In this document: positions 14,948 through 25,737 of the stretch, in pieces
How the letters are laid out: each line of letters starts with the position of its first letter
Numbering within the stretch: position 1 is the first letter of the stretch
From: Pseudomonas baetica
Lineage (GTDB): Bacteria; Pseudomonadota; Gammaproteobacteria; Pseudomonadales; Pseudomonadaceae
Reading direction: 5' to 3'
Assembly: GCF_019733355.1 (NCBI RefSeq)
Contig: NZ_JAIHLQ010000001.1
Coordinates: 248,001 to 312,000 of the forward strand
DNA: 64,000 bases
The notes under the pieces: generated by a model
What the model saw: the letters and a program-made list of their open reading frames with translations, nothing else
Database searches by the model: none
What the model was told of the DNA's origin: nothing
Made by a program: the position numbers and the translations under genes

Positions 14948-15508
14948 TTAAGGCTCAAGACCAATGCGAAAGAACTCGCCGCCGCTCCAAACCCCAAGCC
15001 AGCGCTGGCCGTCAATGTCGCGGCTAACCGCCAGTTCTACCAATTGATAAAACACGTTGCGGTGAATCAACGCTTCAAGGTTGGTGCGCACATGCACATA
15101 CGGCGCAGGTTCTTGCGTGAGGGGGTCGATCTCGACGCGGATCGCATGCTCTGGCCCCGCCTCGGCGGTCTCGTCGACATTGGTGGTAAAGCGAAGCACC
15201 TGCGCCTCGCCCTCACCTTCAACCTCCACGGCAATCGCCACAAACGGTGCATCGTCGACCTTGATCCCGACCTTCTCAACCGGAGTAATCAGGAAATAAT
15301 CATCGCCATCGCGGCGGATGATCGTGGAGAACAACTTGACCATCGGCTTGCGCCCGATCGCCGTGCCCAGGTAGTACCAGGTGCCGTCCCGGGCGATGCG
15401 CATGTCGATGTCGCCGCAAAAGTCCGGGTTCCACAAGTGCACGGGCGGCAGGCCTTTGGTTTTGGGAATCTGTCCCAACAGGTCATTGGCTTTTTGCGGG
15501 CCACTCAT
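14948..15508 (-). CDS. DUF1285 protein
   Basis: 186 residues from MSGPQKANDLL, with GAGGAG six bases upstream. It matches the compact two-domain DUF1285 family of proteobacteria: PPVHLWNPDFCGDIDMRIARDGTWYYLGTAIGRKPMVKLFSTIIRRDGDDYFLITPVEKVGI, then a second half ending RWLGVWSGGEFFRIG. No signal peptide, so cytoplasmic. It starts 16 bp after the DUF4823 lipoprotein gene and is surely co-transcribed with it. The molecular function is not established. Confidence 0.85.
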   Translation of the reverse strand: MSGPQKANDLLGQIPKTKGLPPVHLWNPDFCGDIDMRIARDGTWYYLGTAIGRKPMVKLFSTIIRRDGDDYFLITPVEKVGIKVDDAPFVAIAVEVEGEGEAQVLRFTTNVDETAEAGPEHAIRVEIDPLTQEPAPYVHVRTNLEALIHRNVFYQLVELAVSRDIDGQRWLGVWSGGEFFRIGLEP

Positions 15509-15524
15509 GGCGTACTCCTCGAAT

Positions 15525-16130
15525 TTACTGGTCGCTGATCCCCAGCAGGCTACGCGCATATTGCGCCAGTGGCGGGCCGATCAGGTCTTCGGGTTTGTTG
15601 TCGTGGAACGTCAGTAAACCGCCACGACTCTTGATCCGTGCAGTATCAATCAAATACTGGGTGCTGGTCTCGATCAACATGATCTGAATCACGCCACCGT
15701 CGATGCCAAGGCGATCCACCGCCTCCTGATCGAGCCACTCATCAGAGTTGCCGATACGGTCATCAGACTTGGCGAAACGTGTGTACAGCAAGTAGTGAGC
15801 GCCGGCATCGCGGGCTTCGCCCATCGCCTGATCGAGGCCTTCAGGCGCACGCGCGCGGCGTACCATCGGAAAGTATTCGACAAAGCCCTTGAAGGCTTCT
15901 TCAGCCACCACGTTCGGCCGCGGATAAGAACCGCCCGGCGGCGCAAACGCGCCCTGAGCGATGTAGATGAACGAGTCCGGCTGAATGCGGAAGTTGTTCA
16001 CACGGCGACTGTCACTGTGATCCAGCAGCCCCGCGTCACTCATCTGATAGCGAGTGCCCTCGGCCATATCGCTGACAGTCATACAGCCGCCAAGCGCCAA
16101 AACGGCCAGCAGCAAAACCAGGCTACGCAT
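15525..16130 (-). CDS. DUF4823-family lipoprotein
   Basis: 201 residues. The N-terminus MRSLVLLLAVLALGGC is a type II signal peptide with lipobox LGGC (Cys16). The residues after Cys (MTV) contain no Asp at +2, so outer-membrane sorting is expected. The mature part (SFIYIAQGAFAPPGGSYPRPNVVAEEAFKGFVEYFP ... GAHYLLYTRFAKSDDR) fits DUF4823, a Pseudomonas family of unknown function. It precedes the DUF1285 gene by 16 bp. Confidence 0.82.
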   Translation of the reverse strand: MRSLVLLLAVLALGGCMTVSDMAEGTRYQMSDAGLLDHSDSRRVNNFRIQPDSFIYIAQGAFAPPGGSYPRPNVVAEEAFKGFVEYFPMVRRARAPEGLDQAMGEARDAGAHYLLYTRFAKSDDRIGNSDEWLDQEAVDRLGIDGGVIQIMLIETSTQYLIDTARIKSRGGLLTFHDNKPEDLIGPPLAQYARSLLGISDQ

Positions 16131-16224
16131 CCTAATCCTCCAGAAGCCGGTGACGGAAAACCGGCGAATGGCCGTTGGATGCAGCTTTTGCGCCAGCTCA
16201 CGATCTTTGTCCAGTTATACAACG

Positions 16225-16295
16225 CATTCGCGAGCAAGCCCGCTCCCACAAGTGGAAGGCATTCCAAATGCGGGAGCGGGCTTGCTCGCGAAGGC
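16225..16295. repeat. REP palindrome pair
   Basis: ATTCGCGAGCAAGCCCGCTC and the inverse GAGCGGGCTTGCTCGCGAA with a short spacer, between the lipoprotein gene and the moaA stop codon. Both lie in the moaA 3' region and could act as a transcript end. Confidence 0.9.
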
Positions 16296-16301
16296 GGTAC
16301 T

Positions 16302-17270
16302 TCAGCCGCCGATAATCTTCATGACAGTCGCGCCGCCAGAAAACGCGACTTCCTGCTTGTCGTCCAACGCCTTGACCAGTAAGCGCTGCAACGCCGGCAA
16401 TGCCTGGTGTCGCGGCTTGTCGAGCAGGTCGCCGACATAGTGGCGGTTGCTCGATGACAGGCAGCCATGCAGCCAACCGGTGGAGGACAAACGCAGACGC
16501 GAACAAGTGCGGCAGAACGGCACGCTTTCGTTGGCGATCACACCGAAGTTGCCCACCCCGGGAATCGCATAACGCACAGCCGTGGCGTCCACAGGCGCGT
16601 CGGTTTGCGCGTATTCATAGCGTTCGCCAATCAGGTTCAGCAGTTGCTGCAGACTGACAAACTGTTGCAGGAAGGCATTGGAATCTTTGGCCAGGTGGCC
16701 CATTCGCATCAGCTCGATGAAACGCAGCTCAAATCCGCGTTCCAGGCAGTAATCAAGCAACGGCATCACCTGATCGAGGTTCTGCCCTCGCAACGGCACC
16801 ATGTTGACCTTGATCTTCATTCCCGCCGCTGCAGCCTGATTCATCCCTTCAAGCACGGTAGCGAGATCGCCGCCACGAGCGATGCTACGGAACGCACTGG
16901 CGTCGAGGGTATCAAGGGACACGTTGATGCGCCGCAGACCGGCATCCACCAACAAAGGAAGTTTTTTCGCGAGGAGTTGACCGTTGGTCGTCAGGCTGAT
17001 GTCTTCCAGCCCCATCTTGCCGACAGCCGTCATGAACGATTCGAGTTTGGGGCTGACCAGCGGTTCGCCACCGGTGATGCGCAGCCGCTCGATACCCGCG
17101 GCTTCGATCAGATACGCCACGCCTTTGGCCATGGCTTCGGCCGACAGTTCATCCTGCGCAGCCACTAACCGCTTGCCGTTAGGCACGCAGTAGGTACAAG
17201 CGTAATTGCAGGCTGAAGTCAGACTGATCCGCAAATTGCGAAAACGCCTGCCTTGACGGTCAACGATCAT
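16302..17270 (-). CDS. moaA: GTP 3',8-cyclase, molybdenum cofactor biosynthesis protein A
   Basis: 322 residues from the ATG at 17270, the usual length. A radical-SAM enzyme that converts GTP to 3',8-cyclo-7,8-dihydro-GTP, the first step of molybdopterin synthesis. Cluster 1 is CNYACTYC (C21, C25, C28); cluster 2 is C-x2-C-x13-C in CRTCSRLRLSSTGWLHGC. The C-terminal Gly-Gly required for activity is present (KIIGG). Other radical-SAM features are RITGGEPL (SAM binding) and NVSLDTLD. It stands alone here; other moa genes are not nearby. Confidence 0.95.
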   Translation of the reverse strand: MIVDRQGRRFRNLRISLTSACNYACTYCVPNGKRLVAAQDELSAEAMAKGVAYLIEAAGIERLRITGGEPLVSPKLESFMTAVGKMGLEDISLTTNGQLLAKKLPLLVDAGLRRINVSLDTLDASAFRSIARGGDLATVLEGMNQAAAAGMKIKVNMVPLRGQNLDQVMPLLDYCLERGFELRFIELMRMGHLAKDSNAFLQQFVSLQQLLNLIGERYEYAQTDAPVDATAVRYAIPGVGNFGVIANESVPFCRTCSRLRLSSTGWLHGCLSSSNRHYVGDLLDKPRHQALPALQRLLVKALDDKQEVAFSGGATVMKIIGG

Positions 17271-17407
17271 GATCACTCCGGCGATAGAAAATCGAGCCGC
17301 TAAAACTTGACTCACAAATCAAGTTTTAGCAAGCCCTATGCCTGAGTATATTCCTGCGGTACTGCGTCATGTAGCGAAAACATGACGCAATAAGGCAACT
17401 GAATGGC

Positions 17408-18049
17408 TCAACTGCCTGGAGGGATTTCCGGATCGCGCTTGCGCTTGTTACCCATGCGCACGCCGATGTCCATCAGGAACTGGAAGAAACCTTCCTGATC
17501 TTCCAGCACATTGCTCCAGAACGGCGAGTGATACAGCGCGACTGCGCCATGCACCAGCGCCCAGGACGCGCAGTAGTGGAAGTACGGCGGCACGTCTTCG
17601 AGCTTGCCTTCGCTGATACGGCCCTTGATCAGCAGGGTCAGGCGCTCGAAGTTCGAGGCCCGGATCTTGTGCAGTTCCTCGACCATCTCCGGCACCTGAT
17701 TGCCCTTGACCACCTTCTCTTCGAGGCGATCGAACAGACGATAGCGCTGCGGGTCGCGCATGCGGAATTCGAAGTAGGCACGGGACAGCGCTTCTTTGTC
17801 CTTGTCGACATCGGCCGAATGCAGCAGCTCGTTCAAATCGCGCTCGTAATCGAGCATCAGGCGCAGATAAATCTCGGCCTTGGACTTGAAGTGCTTGTAG
17901 ATCGTGCCTTTGCCGATACCCACGGCATCAGCAATCATCTCGACGGTGACACTGTCTTCACCTTGTTCGAGGAACAGCTTGAGCGCGGTATCGAGAATTT
18001 CTTGCTCGCGGCGACGAAACTCACGGACCTTACGAGGTTCTTTGTGCAT
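17408..18049 (-). CDS. TetR/AcrR-family regulator
   Basis: 213 residues. Residues ~13-60 form the TetR helix-turn-helix (ILDTALKLFLEQGEDSVTVEMIADAVGIGKGTIYKHFKSKAEIYLRLM). The C-terminal ligand domain is of the large hydrophobic-pocket type (YFHYCASWALVHGAVALYHSPFW). It corresponds in position to the TetR gene next to rgsA and tatD in P. aeruginosa. The target is unknown. TGCA-N6-TGCA at 18101-18114, upstream of its start, is a weak candidate operator. Confidence 0.88.
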   Translation of the reverse strand: MHKEPRKVREFRRREQEILDTALKLFLEQGEDSVTVEMIADAVGIGKGTIYKHFKSKAEIYLRLMLDYERDLNELLHSADVDKDKEALSRAYFEFRMRDPQRYRLFDRLEEKVVKGNQVPEMVEELHKIRASNFERLTLLIKGRISEGKLEDVPPYFHYCASWALVHGAVALYHSPFWSNVLEDQEGFFQFLMDIGVRMGNKRKRDPEIPPGS

Positions 18050-18251
18050 AAGAAAAGGTCTGTAGGGGTCAAAATTCGAAGCCGCGTATTATGCCTAACT
18101 TGCACAAAAATGCACGGATCATCCGACCATATCTGTGTTTCTTGTTCATTTTGCGAACGTTTGGGGTGCAATGAGAACTCAACTGAAGCAAACGTATTCC
18201 AAATTTGTTTAAAAACCCCGACCAGCTAACTGGACTGCACGCCAGACTGAT

Positions 18252-18381
18252 CAATACTTGAACTGTCGGGCGGCATCTCCCCCAAGTGCCGGGCCGATAA
18301 AGGTACCAAAGGACCGCGTGCCTTTGTTTTACTCCTAATGGTCTTAACCCGGATTCACCCCCCAGAACCCGGGTTTTTTTT
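18252..18381 (+). ncRNA. rgsA: RgsA small regulatory RNA (with promoter element and terminator)
   Basis: The gap between the TetR gene and tatD carries a plus-strand transcription unit. CAATACT at 18252-18258 resembles an RpoS -10 box (CTATACT), predicting a start near 18265. A G/C-rich stem (AACCCGG / CCGGGTT) followed by eight T residues ends it at about 18381, giving ~117 nt. RgsA of P. fluorescens and P. aeruginosa, an RpoS-dependent, Gac-influenced stress RNA of about 120 nt, lies in this same TetR-tatD position. Identification rests on size, position and signals rather than on a sequence comparison. Confidence 0.78.
18353..18381 (+). terminator. Intrinsic terminator of RgsA
   Basis: AACCCGG pairs with CCGGGTT, with a C-rich loop between, followed by eight T residues (18374-18381). 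It also lies just after the tatD stop codon on the opposite strand. Confidence 0.8.
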
Positions 18382-18390
18382 GCCTGCGAT

Positions 18391-19176
18391 TCAGGCTTTT
18401 ACATGGGCCAGCGGAAACAGGCGCTTGAAGTTTTCGGTGGTCTGCTCGGCAAAACGCTCGTAGTGTTCGCCGCGCAGCATCGCCAGAAACTCTGCCACTT
18501 CGCGCACGTACTGCGGCAGGTTCGGTTTGCCGCGATAAGGGATCGGCGCCAGGTACGGTGAGTCGGTTTCGACCAGTAGGCGATCGGCCGGGACTTTGCT
18601 CGCCACATCGCGCAACGCGTCAGCATTGCGGAACGTGACGATGCCGGACAAGGAAATGTAATACCCCATGTCCAACGCAGCTTTTGCCATGTCCCAATCT
18701 TCGGTAAAGCAATGCAGCACACCTGCTTGGGGCAGCGCGGCTTCGCGCAGCAGCTCAAGGGTATCGGCGCGGGCACCACGAGTGTGGATGATCACCGGTT
18801 TGCCGGTCTGCTGCGCAGCCTGCAAGTGCAGACGGAACGACTCTTGCTGCAGCTCGGCGGCTTCCGGTTCGTAGTGGTAATCCAGACCGGTTTCACCGAT
18901 CGCCACCACTTTCGGATGATTGAGTTCGTGCAACAGCCAGTCCAGCGCTGGCGCCGCGCCAGGCTGTACGTCCAGCGGATGCACGCCAACCGAGCAATCA
19001 ACGTCGTCATAACGCTCAGCAAGGGCTTTGACGTCGGCAGCGTTATCGGCACTCACGCCGATGCACAGAAAGTGCCCGACCCCGCGCTCGCGAGCGGCAT
19101 CCAGTGCGGCATCCAGCGAGCCGTCATGGGCGGCGAGGTCAAGGCGATCAAGGTGACAATGGGAATCTACGAGCAT
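18391..19176 (-). CDS. tatD: TatD-family metal-dependent deoxyribonuclease
   Basis: 261 residues, full length. A TIM-barrel metallo-hydrolase with 3'-5' exonuclease activity in studied members. Metal ligands are visible as SHCHLD (H6, H8), GETGLDYH (Glu near 94), PVIIHTRGA and LHCFTED, plus LVETDSPYLAP (Asp). It closes the holB-pilZ-tatD run, 15 bp after pilZ, an arrangement conserved across gamma-proteobacteria. Confidence 0.92.
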   Translation of the reverse strand: MLVDSHCHLDRLDLAAHDGSLDAALDAARERGVGHFLCIGVSADNAADVKALAERYDDVDCSVGVHPLDVQPGAAPALDWLLHELNHPKVVAIGETGLDYHYEPEAAELQQESFRLHLQAAQQTGKPVIIHTRGARADTLELLREAALPQAGVLHCFTEDWDMAKAALDMGYYISLSGIVTFRNADALRDVASKVPADRLLVETDSPYLAPIPYRGKPNLPQYVREVAEFLAMLRGEHYERFAEQTTENFKRLFPLAHVKA

Positions 19177-19191
19177 AAAAAAGGCTGCTAC

Positions 19192-19548
19192 TTACATCGT
19201 ATGAGTGGGACGGTCGGATTTCAGCGCTCCGGCCAGATGGGTTTCGATGCGACTACGGGCAGTGTTGTCGCCCTCGTTGAACTGAACGCCGACACCGGCG
19301 GCGCGGTTGCCTTGCGCACCTTTGGGGGTGATCCAGGCGACCTTGCCGGCGACCGGAATCTTTTCCGCTTCATCCATCAGGTTCAGCAGCATGAACACCT
19401 CATCGCCCAACTTGTAGCTCTTGTTGGTCGGGATGAACAGGCCACCGTTCTTGATGAACGGCATATAAGCGGCATAAAGCACGGATTTGTCCTTGATGGT
19501 CAGGGACAAAATGCCGTTGCGCGGCCCCGGGCTGACAGGTTCGTTCAT
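19192..19548 (-). CDS. pilZ: PilZ type IV pilus biogenesis protein
   Basis: 118 residues from the ATG of MNEPVSPGPRNG, the length of P. aeruginosa PilZ. This is the original PilZ protein needed for type IV pilus assembly through PilB/FimX-type partners. The canonical c-di-GMP-binding RxxxR and (D/N)xSxxG motifs are absent or degraded, as in P. aeruginosa PilZ. Conserved features are GILSLTIKDKSVLYAAYMPF and GGLFIPTNKSYKLGDEVF. It lies between holB and tatD on the same strand. Confidence 0.93.
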   Translation of the reverse strand: MNEPVSPGPRNGILSLTIKDKSVLYAAYMPFIKNGGLFIPTNKSYKLGDEVFMLLNLMDEAEKIPVAGKVAWITPKGAQGNRAAGVGVQFNEGDNTARSRIETHLAGALKSDRPTHTM

Positions 19549-19590
19549 GTTGACCTCCACTGCTGATGCTCAGAGTCTAGGTACACATTC

Positions 19591-21208
<1,618 letters not shown>

Positions 21209-21218
21209 TTAATCAAAG

Positions 21219-22376
21219 TCATTGCGTGTCTTGTGGTGCAGCAGCCGGTGCCGCCTCTTGAGGCGATACCGGCGGCAGCGACTCAGGCGCCGTTTCTGCA
21301 GGTTTCGCTTCATCGGAAGCCGGAGCCGCTTCAGGCGTGACTGCTGGCGCCGGGCTGGAGCGGTAATCCGCGCGTCGCTTGAGCTGGAACTCGCGCACCG
21401 CACGGTTGTGTGCATCGAGGTCGTCAGAGAACACATGGCTGCCGTCGCCACGTGCGACGAAGTAGAGACTGGTACCCTCCACCGGGTTCAGCGCAGCATG
21501 AATCGCTTCACGCCCTACCATTGCAATCGGCGTCGGCGGCAGGCCAGGAATCACGTAGGTGTTATACGGCGTCGGCTCTCGCAAATGGGCACGGGTCAGC
21601 TTGCCGGTGTAGCGATCGCCCAAGCCATAAATCACTGTCGGATCAGTCTGCAATTGCATGCCCACCGCCATCCGACGCACAAAGACGCCGGCAATCTGAC
21701 CGCGCTCCTGCGGCACGCCGGTTTCCTTCTCAACCAGCGAGGCCATGATCAGCGCTTGATAAGGCTCACTGTACGGCGCGTCGGCGGAGCGATTTTCCCA
21801 CTCCTTGGCCAATACCTCGTCGAGACGATCAAAGGCCTTTTTCAGCAGTTCGGTATCGGACATGCCGCGCTCGAAGCGGTAGGTATCAGGGAAGAAACGA
21901 CCTTCCGGGAACAGCCCCTTGTGGCCGATCTTCGCCATGACGTCGCTGTCGCTAAGACCATTGAGGGTGTGCTCGATTTTTTCGTCTTTAGCCAACGCCG
22001 CGCGCACTTGATGGAAATTCCATCCTTCAACCAACGTCAGGCTGTACTGAACCACCTCCCCACGCTTCCACAAGTCGATCAGACCATCGACAGTCATGCC
22101 CGGCTGCATGCGGTATTCACCGCTGTGGATTGGCGTACCGGCGAGATTGAACCGCCAATAAACCCGTAGCCAGAATGCGTCCTTGATGACGCCATCGGTT
22201 TCGAGCTCGAGGAAAGTCCGGGTCGGTGTGGAGCCTTTCGGCACATCCAGCAGCTCTTCCTGCGTGATGTTCAGAGGCTGTTCCAGTGCGCTGTGAATCT
22301 TCCAGGCGCTGGCGCCCAACAGCAGCCCTGCCAGAACCAATCCGGTTTCCAGCAGCAGCAAAAGTTTACGTCTCAC
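21219..22376 (-). CDS. mltG: Endolytic murein transglycosylase MltG (YceG)
   Basis: 385 residues; GTG start 3 bp after the pabC stop. An inner-membrane lytic transglycosylase that cuts nascent glycan strands. Residues 5-25 form a single membrane anchor, then a LysM-like subdomain and the YceG catalytic domain, with the active-site Glu in ASLVEKETGVPQERGQIAGVFVRRM and LQTDPTVIYGLG. The C-terminal ~50 residues are a Pro/Ala/Glu-rich tail (EAAPASDEAKPAETAPES...), a low-complexity extension seen in pseudomonads. Part of the pabC-mltG-tmk-holB operon. Confidence 0.94.
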   Translation of the reverse strand: MRRKLLLLLETGLVLAGLLLGASAWKIHSALEQPLNITQEELLDVPKGSTPTRTFLELETDGVIKDAFWLRVYWRFNLAGTPIHSGEYRMQPGMTVDGLIDLWKRGEVVQYSLTLVEGWNFHQVRAALAKDEKIEHTLNGLSDSDVMAKIGHKGLFPEGRFFPDTYRFERGMSDTELLKKAFDRLDEVLAKEWENRSADAPYSEPYQALIMASLVEKETGVPQERGQIAGVFVRRMAVGMQLQTDPTVIYGLGDRYTGKLTRAHLREPTPYNTYVIPGLPPTPIAMVGREAIHAALNPVEGTSLYFVARGDGSHVFSDDLDAHNRAVREFQLKRRADYRSSPAPAVTPEAAPASDEAKPAETAPESLPPVSPQEAAPAAAPQDTQ

Positions 22377-22379
22377 GAA

Positions 22380-23195
22380 TCAGGCATCCAGTAGGGCGCG
22401 GGCAATGGTTTGCAGTTTACGGGTGAGCGGGCCAACCGGCCAGCTCAGTGCAGCGTAGGCACGTACCGGCCAAACGCCATAAACGCTATTGCAGAGAAAG
22501 ACTTCATCGGCCCATTGCAGCTGTTCAAGGCTGATATCGGCGATTTGTGTGGGGATGGCCAAAGACTCGGCCTGAAACAATATTTCGGCGCGCATCACAC
22601 CGGCCACGCCGCAACGCTTCAAATCAGGCGTGATCAACACCCCATCACGCACCAGAAACAGGTTGCTGAACACCCCTTCGATGACTCGACCAGCCTGATC
22701 GAGCATCAAGCCTTCGGCGTGTTCGCTGTCCTGCCATTCGGCGCGGGCGATGACTTGTTCCAGGCGATTGAGGTGTTTCAGACCCGCCAACAAGGGCTGG
22801 TTGGCCAATCGTGTGCTGCAAGGAAATAGGCGAATGCCAAGTTGCGCGTGAACAGCGGGATAAGCAGCAGGAGGATTGCCTTGCAGAATGCGTCGAGCCT
22901 GCGCCGCAGGATCCGGCGCATAACCGCGCAAACCATCGCCCCGCGTGAGGATGAGCTTGAGCACGCCCTCGCCCATCGCTGCCGCATAGCTCAGCAGCTC
23001 TTGGCGAATCAGTACACTATCGGCCGCAATGGCCAGACGCGAACAGCCATCGGCCAGTCGCGCCAAATGCCGATCCAGTAGCACCGGCTGGCCGCCACGC
23101 ACGGCAACGGTCTCGAACAGACCATCGCCGTAAGCCAGGCCGCGATCTTTCAGCGACAGCGTGTCAGCCGGTTGACCGTCGACCCAGCAGTCCAT
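22380..23195 (-). CDS. pabC: Aminodeoxychorismate lyase
   Basis: 271 residues. A fold-type IV PLP enzyme that releases pyruvate from 4-amino-4-deoxychorismate to give p-aminobenzoate for folate. Seen are the N-terminal DRGLAYGDGLFETV, the PLP lysine in LKHLNRLEQVIARAEW (~140), and EGVFSNLFLVRDGVLITPDLKRCGVAGVMR. The ATG overlaps the fabF stop (TGATG); a TTG just upstream is possible but unnecessary. Followed by mltG after 3 bp. Confidence 0.94.
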   Translation of the reverse strand: MDCWVDGQPADTLSLKDRGLAYGDGLFETVAVRGGQPVLLDRHLARLADGCSRLAIAADSVLIRQELLSYAAAMGEGVLKLILTRGDGLRGYAPDPAAQARRILQGNPPAAYPAVHAQLGIRLFPCSTRLANQPLLAGLKHLNRLEQVIARAEWQDSEHAEGLMLDQAGRVIEGVFSNLFLVRDGVLITPDLKRCGVAGVMRAEILFQAESLAIPTQIADISLEQLQWADEVFLCNSVYGVWPVRAYAALSWPVGPLTRKLQTIARALLDA

Positions 23196-24439
23196 CAACC
23201 TGCGAACCGGCGGAACGCCAAGGTACCGTTGGTGCCGCCGAAACCGAAGGAGTTGGACAGCACGACGTCGATATCCATGTTGCGCGCAGTGTGCGGCACA
23301 AAATCGAGATCGCAGCCTTCGTCGGGTTCCTCAAGGTTAATCGTCGGTGGTGCAACTTGGCCATTGATCGCCAGCACGCTGAAGATCGCCTCGACAGCGC
23401 CCGCCGCACCCAACAGGTGACCGGTCATGGACTTGGTGGAACTGACCGCCAGTTTGTAGGCGTGATCACCGAACACGGTCTTGATCGCGTTGGCTTCGGC
23501 GAGATCGCCGGCCGGGGTCGAAGTGCCGTGGGCGTTGATGTACTGCACTTGATCGGCGTTGATCTTCGCGTCACGCAGTGTATTGGTGATGCAGCGGGCT
23601 GCACCGGCGCCGTCGGCGGGCGGCGAGGTCATATGGAACGCGTCGCCACTGGTACCGAAACCAATCAGCTCGGCGTAGATGGTCGCGCCCCGCGCCTTGG
23701 CGTGTTCGAGTTCTTCGAGGACCAACGCACCCGCGCCGTCGGACAGCACGAAACCATCACGGCCCTTGTCCCATGGACGGCTGGCGCGGGCCGGCTCGTC
23801 ATTGCGGGTCGACAGCGCACGGGACGCGCCGAAGCCACCCATGCCCAGACCGCACGCAGCCATTTCGGCACCGCCGGCGATCATCACGTCGGCTTCGTCG
23901 TACATGATGTTGCGCGCCGCCATACCGATACAGTGCGTACCGGTGGTACATGCTGTGGCGATGGCGTAGTTAGGCCCCTGTGCACCCAGATGGATCGACA
24001 GGAAACCGGAAATCATATTGATGATCGAGCCTGGCACGAAAAAAGGCGAAATTCGACGCGGGCCCGTCTCATGCAGGGTACGGCTGGTTTCTTCGATGTT
24101 GGTCAGGCCGCCGATACCCGAACCCATGGCGACGCCAATGCGTTCACGGTTGGCGTCGGTGACTTCCAGACCGGCATTGCGCACGGCTTGAAAGCCAGCA
24201 GCGAGGCCGTACTGAATGAACAGGTCAAGCTTTCGCGCTTCCTTGACCGACAGGTATTCCTCGACATTGAAGCCCTTTACCGAGCCGCCAAAGCGGGTGG
24301 AATAGGCAGAAAGGTCGGTGTGTTCGATCAGACCAATGCCACTACGGCCAGCCAGAATGCCCTGCCAACTGCTCGGCACATCCGTGCCCAGTGGCGACAA
24401 CATACCCATACCGGTGACTACGACGCGTCTACGCGACAC
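23195..24439 (-). CDS. fabF: Beta-ketoacyl-ACP synthase II
   Basis: 414 residues from a GTG start ([12 protein letters not shown]) with AAGGAG seven bases upstream; this matches the length of Pseudomonas FabF1, whereas the longer open frame would not. It condenses malonyl-ACP with medium and long acyl-ACPs and controls cis-vaccenate. Catalytic triad: C164 in TACTTGTHC, His in [12 protein letters not shown] (~304) and His in [12 protein letters not shown] (~340). Separated from acpP by a terminator-like hairpin. Confidence 0.96.
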   Translation of the reverse strand: MSRRRVVVTGMGMLSPLGTDVPSSWQGILAGRSGIGLIEHTDLSAYSTRFGGSVKGFNVEEYLSVKEARKLDLFIQYGLAAGFQAVRNAGLEVTDANRERIGVAMGSGIGGLTNIEETSRTLHETGPRRISPFFVPGSIINMISGFLSIHLGAQGPNYAIATACTTGTHCIGMAARNIMYDEADVMIAGGAEMAACGLGMGGFGASRALSTRNDEPARASRPWDKGRDGFVLSDGAGALVLEELEHAKARGATIYAELIGFGTSGDAFHMTSPPADGAGAARCITNTLRDAKINADQVQYINAHGTSTPAGDLAEANAIKTVFGDHAYKLAVSSTKSMTGHLLGAAGAVEAIFSVLAINGQVAPPTINLEEPDEGCDLDFVPHTARNMDIDVVLSNSFGFGGTNGTLAFRRFAG

Positions 24440-24483
24440 AGCACTCTCCTTTTTCAAATGACGATTTTGCATCAGGCCTAAAG

Positions 24484-24519
24484 AAAAAACCGCACGCCAT
24501 GATGGCAGTGCGGTTTTTC
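24484..24519 (-). terminator. Hairpin/terminator between acpP and fabF
   Basis: AAAACCGCAC and GTGCGGTTTT flank an inner GCC/GGC stem, with T-rich ends on both strands. It lies after acpP and before fabF in the same direction, so it probably works as a partial terminator that lets acpP be made in large excess over fabF. Confidence 0.8.
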
Positions 24520-24547
24520 CATGACAGCAAGCAACGATTACAAACTA

Positions 24548-24784
24548 TTACGCCTGGTGGCTAGTAACGTAGTCGATTGCAGCTTGTACAGTAGTGATCT
24601 TCTCAGCTTCTTCATCAGGAATTTCGGTCTCGAATTCCTCTTCCAGAGCCATCACCAGCTCAACGGTGTCAAGGGAGTCGGCACCCAGGTCTTCAACGAA
24701 GGAAGCGGTGTTGACCACTTCTTCTTCTTTAACGCCCAGTTGCTCGGCAACGATTTTCTTGACGCGCTCTTCGATGGTGCTCAT
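24548..24784 (-). CDS. acpP: Acyl carrier protein
   Basis: 78 residues, the standard size. Acidic four-helix carrier of acyl chains in fatty-acid synthesis. The phosphopantetheine attachment site is Ser37 in [18 protein letters not shown]. It is preceded by a 190-bp AT-rich gap after fabG, room for its own strong promoter, and followed by a terminator-like hairpin. Confidence 0.98.
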   Translation of the reverse strand: MSTIEERVKKIVAEQLGVKEEEVVNTASFVEDLGADSLDTVELVMALEEEFETEIPDEEAEKITTVQAAIDYVTSHQA

Positions 24785-24980
24785 ACCTTGTTTTCACTCC
24801 TAATGGACAAATTCAGGCAGCTGGCCGGTGGGTAAGTGTATAGAAAGACTTTTCAGCTTTTCAACTGAAAGCTTCACTCCTCAAACCCTGCAGCCCTCTG
24901 TCTATAAATAGATTGCAGCTTTATAACGGATTTTAGACAGCTCGTATGACATTTTTTTGAAGCAATCCGTCACATTTTAC

Positions 24981-25721
24981 TTACATGTACATCCCACCGT
25001 TCACCGGGATTGTAGCCCCAGTGACGTATGCCGCACCGTCGGATGCAAGAAAAGCGACCACAGACGCGATCTCTTGAGCTTGTCCCAGACGACCCAGCGG
25101 AATCTGCGTCTGCAAGGCTTCACGCTGTGCTTCAGGCAGTTCGCGGGTCATATCGGTGTCGATAAACCCTGGAGTTACCGAGTTGACCGTAATCGAACGC
25201 GAACCGACTTCACGCGCCATTGCACGACTGAAACCTTCCAGACCGGCCTTGGCGGCTGCATAGTTTACTTGGCCTGCGTTGCCCATGGCACCCACCACCG
25301 AGCCAATACTGATAATTCGCCCCCAACGCGCCTTGGTCATGCCACGCAGAACGCCCTTGGACAGGCGATATAGACTGTTCAGATTGGTATCGATCACGTC
25401 GTACCATTCATCGTCTTTCATGCGCATCATCAGGTTATCGCGGGTGATACCGGCATTATTCACCAGGATTGCCGGCGCACCGAACTGCTCCTGAATGCTC
25501 GCCAGCACACTGCTGACCGATTCGTCACTGGTGACGTTGAGTTCCAGACCGGTACCTTGAATGCCATGTTCTTTCAGAGTAGCGGCGATAGCCTCGGCAC
25601 CCTTGGCAGAAGTCGCGGTACCGATGACGGTAGCGCCCTGACGACCCAGTTCCAGTGCGATGGCCTGGCCGATACCGCGGCTTGCACCGGTGACCAGTGC
25701 AACTTTACCTTGCAGACTCAT
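24981..25721 (-). CDS. fabG: 3-oxoacyl-ACP reductase
   Basis: 246 residues from the ATG of MSLQGKVALV. NADPH-dependent SDR of the fatty-acid elongation cycle. TGASRGIG (11-18), NNAG (88-91), Ser141, Tyr154 and Lys158 (YAAAK) are all present, with the C-terminal VTGATIPVNGGMYM typical of FabG. It follows fabD after 16 bp and precedes acpP. Confidence 0.96.
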   Translation of the reverse strand: MSLQGKVALVTGASRGIGQAIALELGRQGATVIGTATSAKGAEAIAATLKEHGIQGTGLELNVTSDESVSSVLASIQEQFGAPAILVNNAGITRDNLMMRMKDDEWYDVIDTNLNSLYRLSKGVLRGMTKARWGRIISIGSVVGAMGNAGQVNYAAAKAGLEGFSRAMAREVGSRSITVNSVTPGFIDTDMTRELPEAQREALQTQIPLGRLGQAQEIASVVAFLASDGAAYVTGATIPVNGGMYM

Positions 25722-25737
25722 GCAAGCTTCTCCTGAT

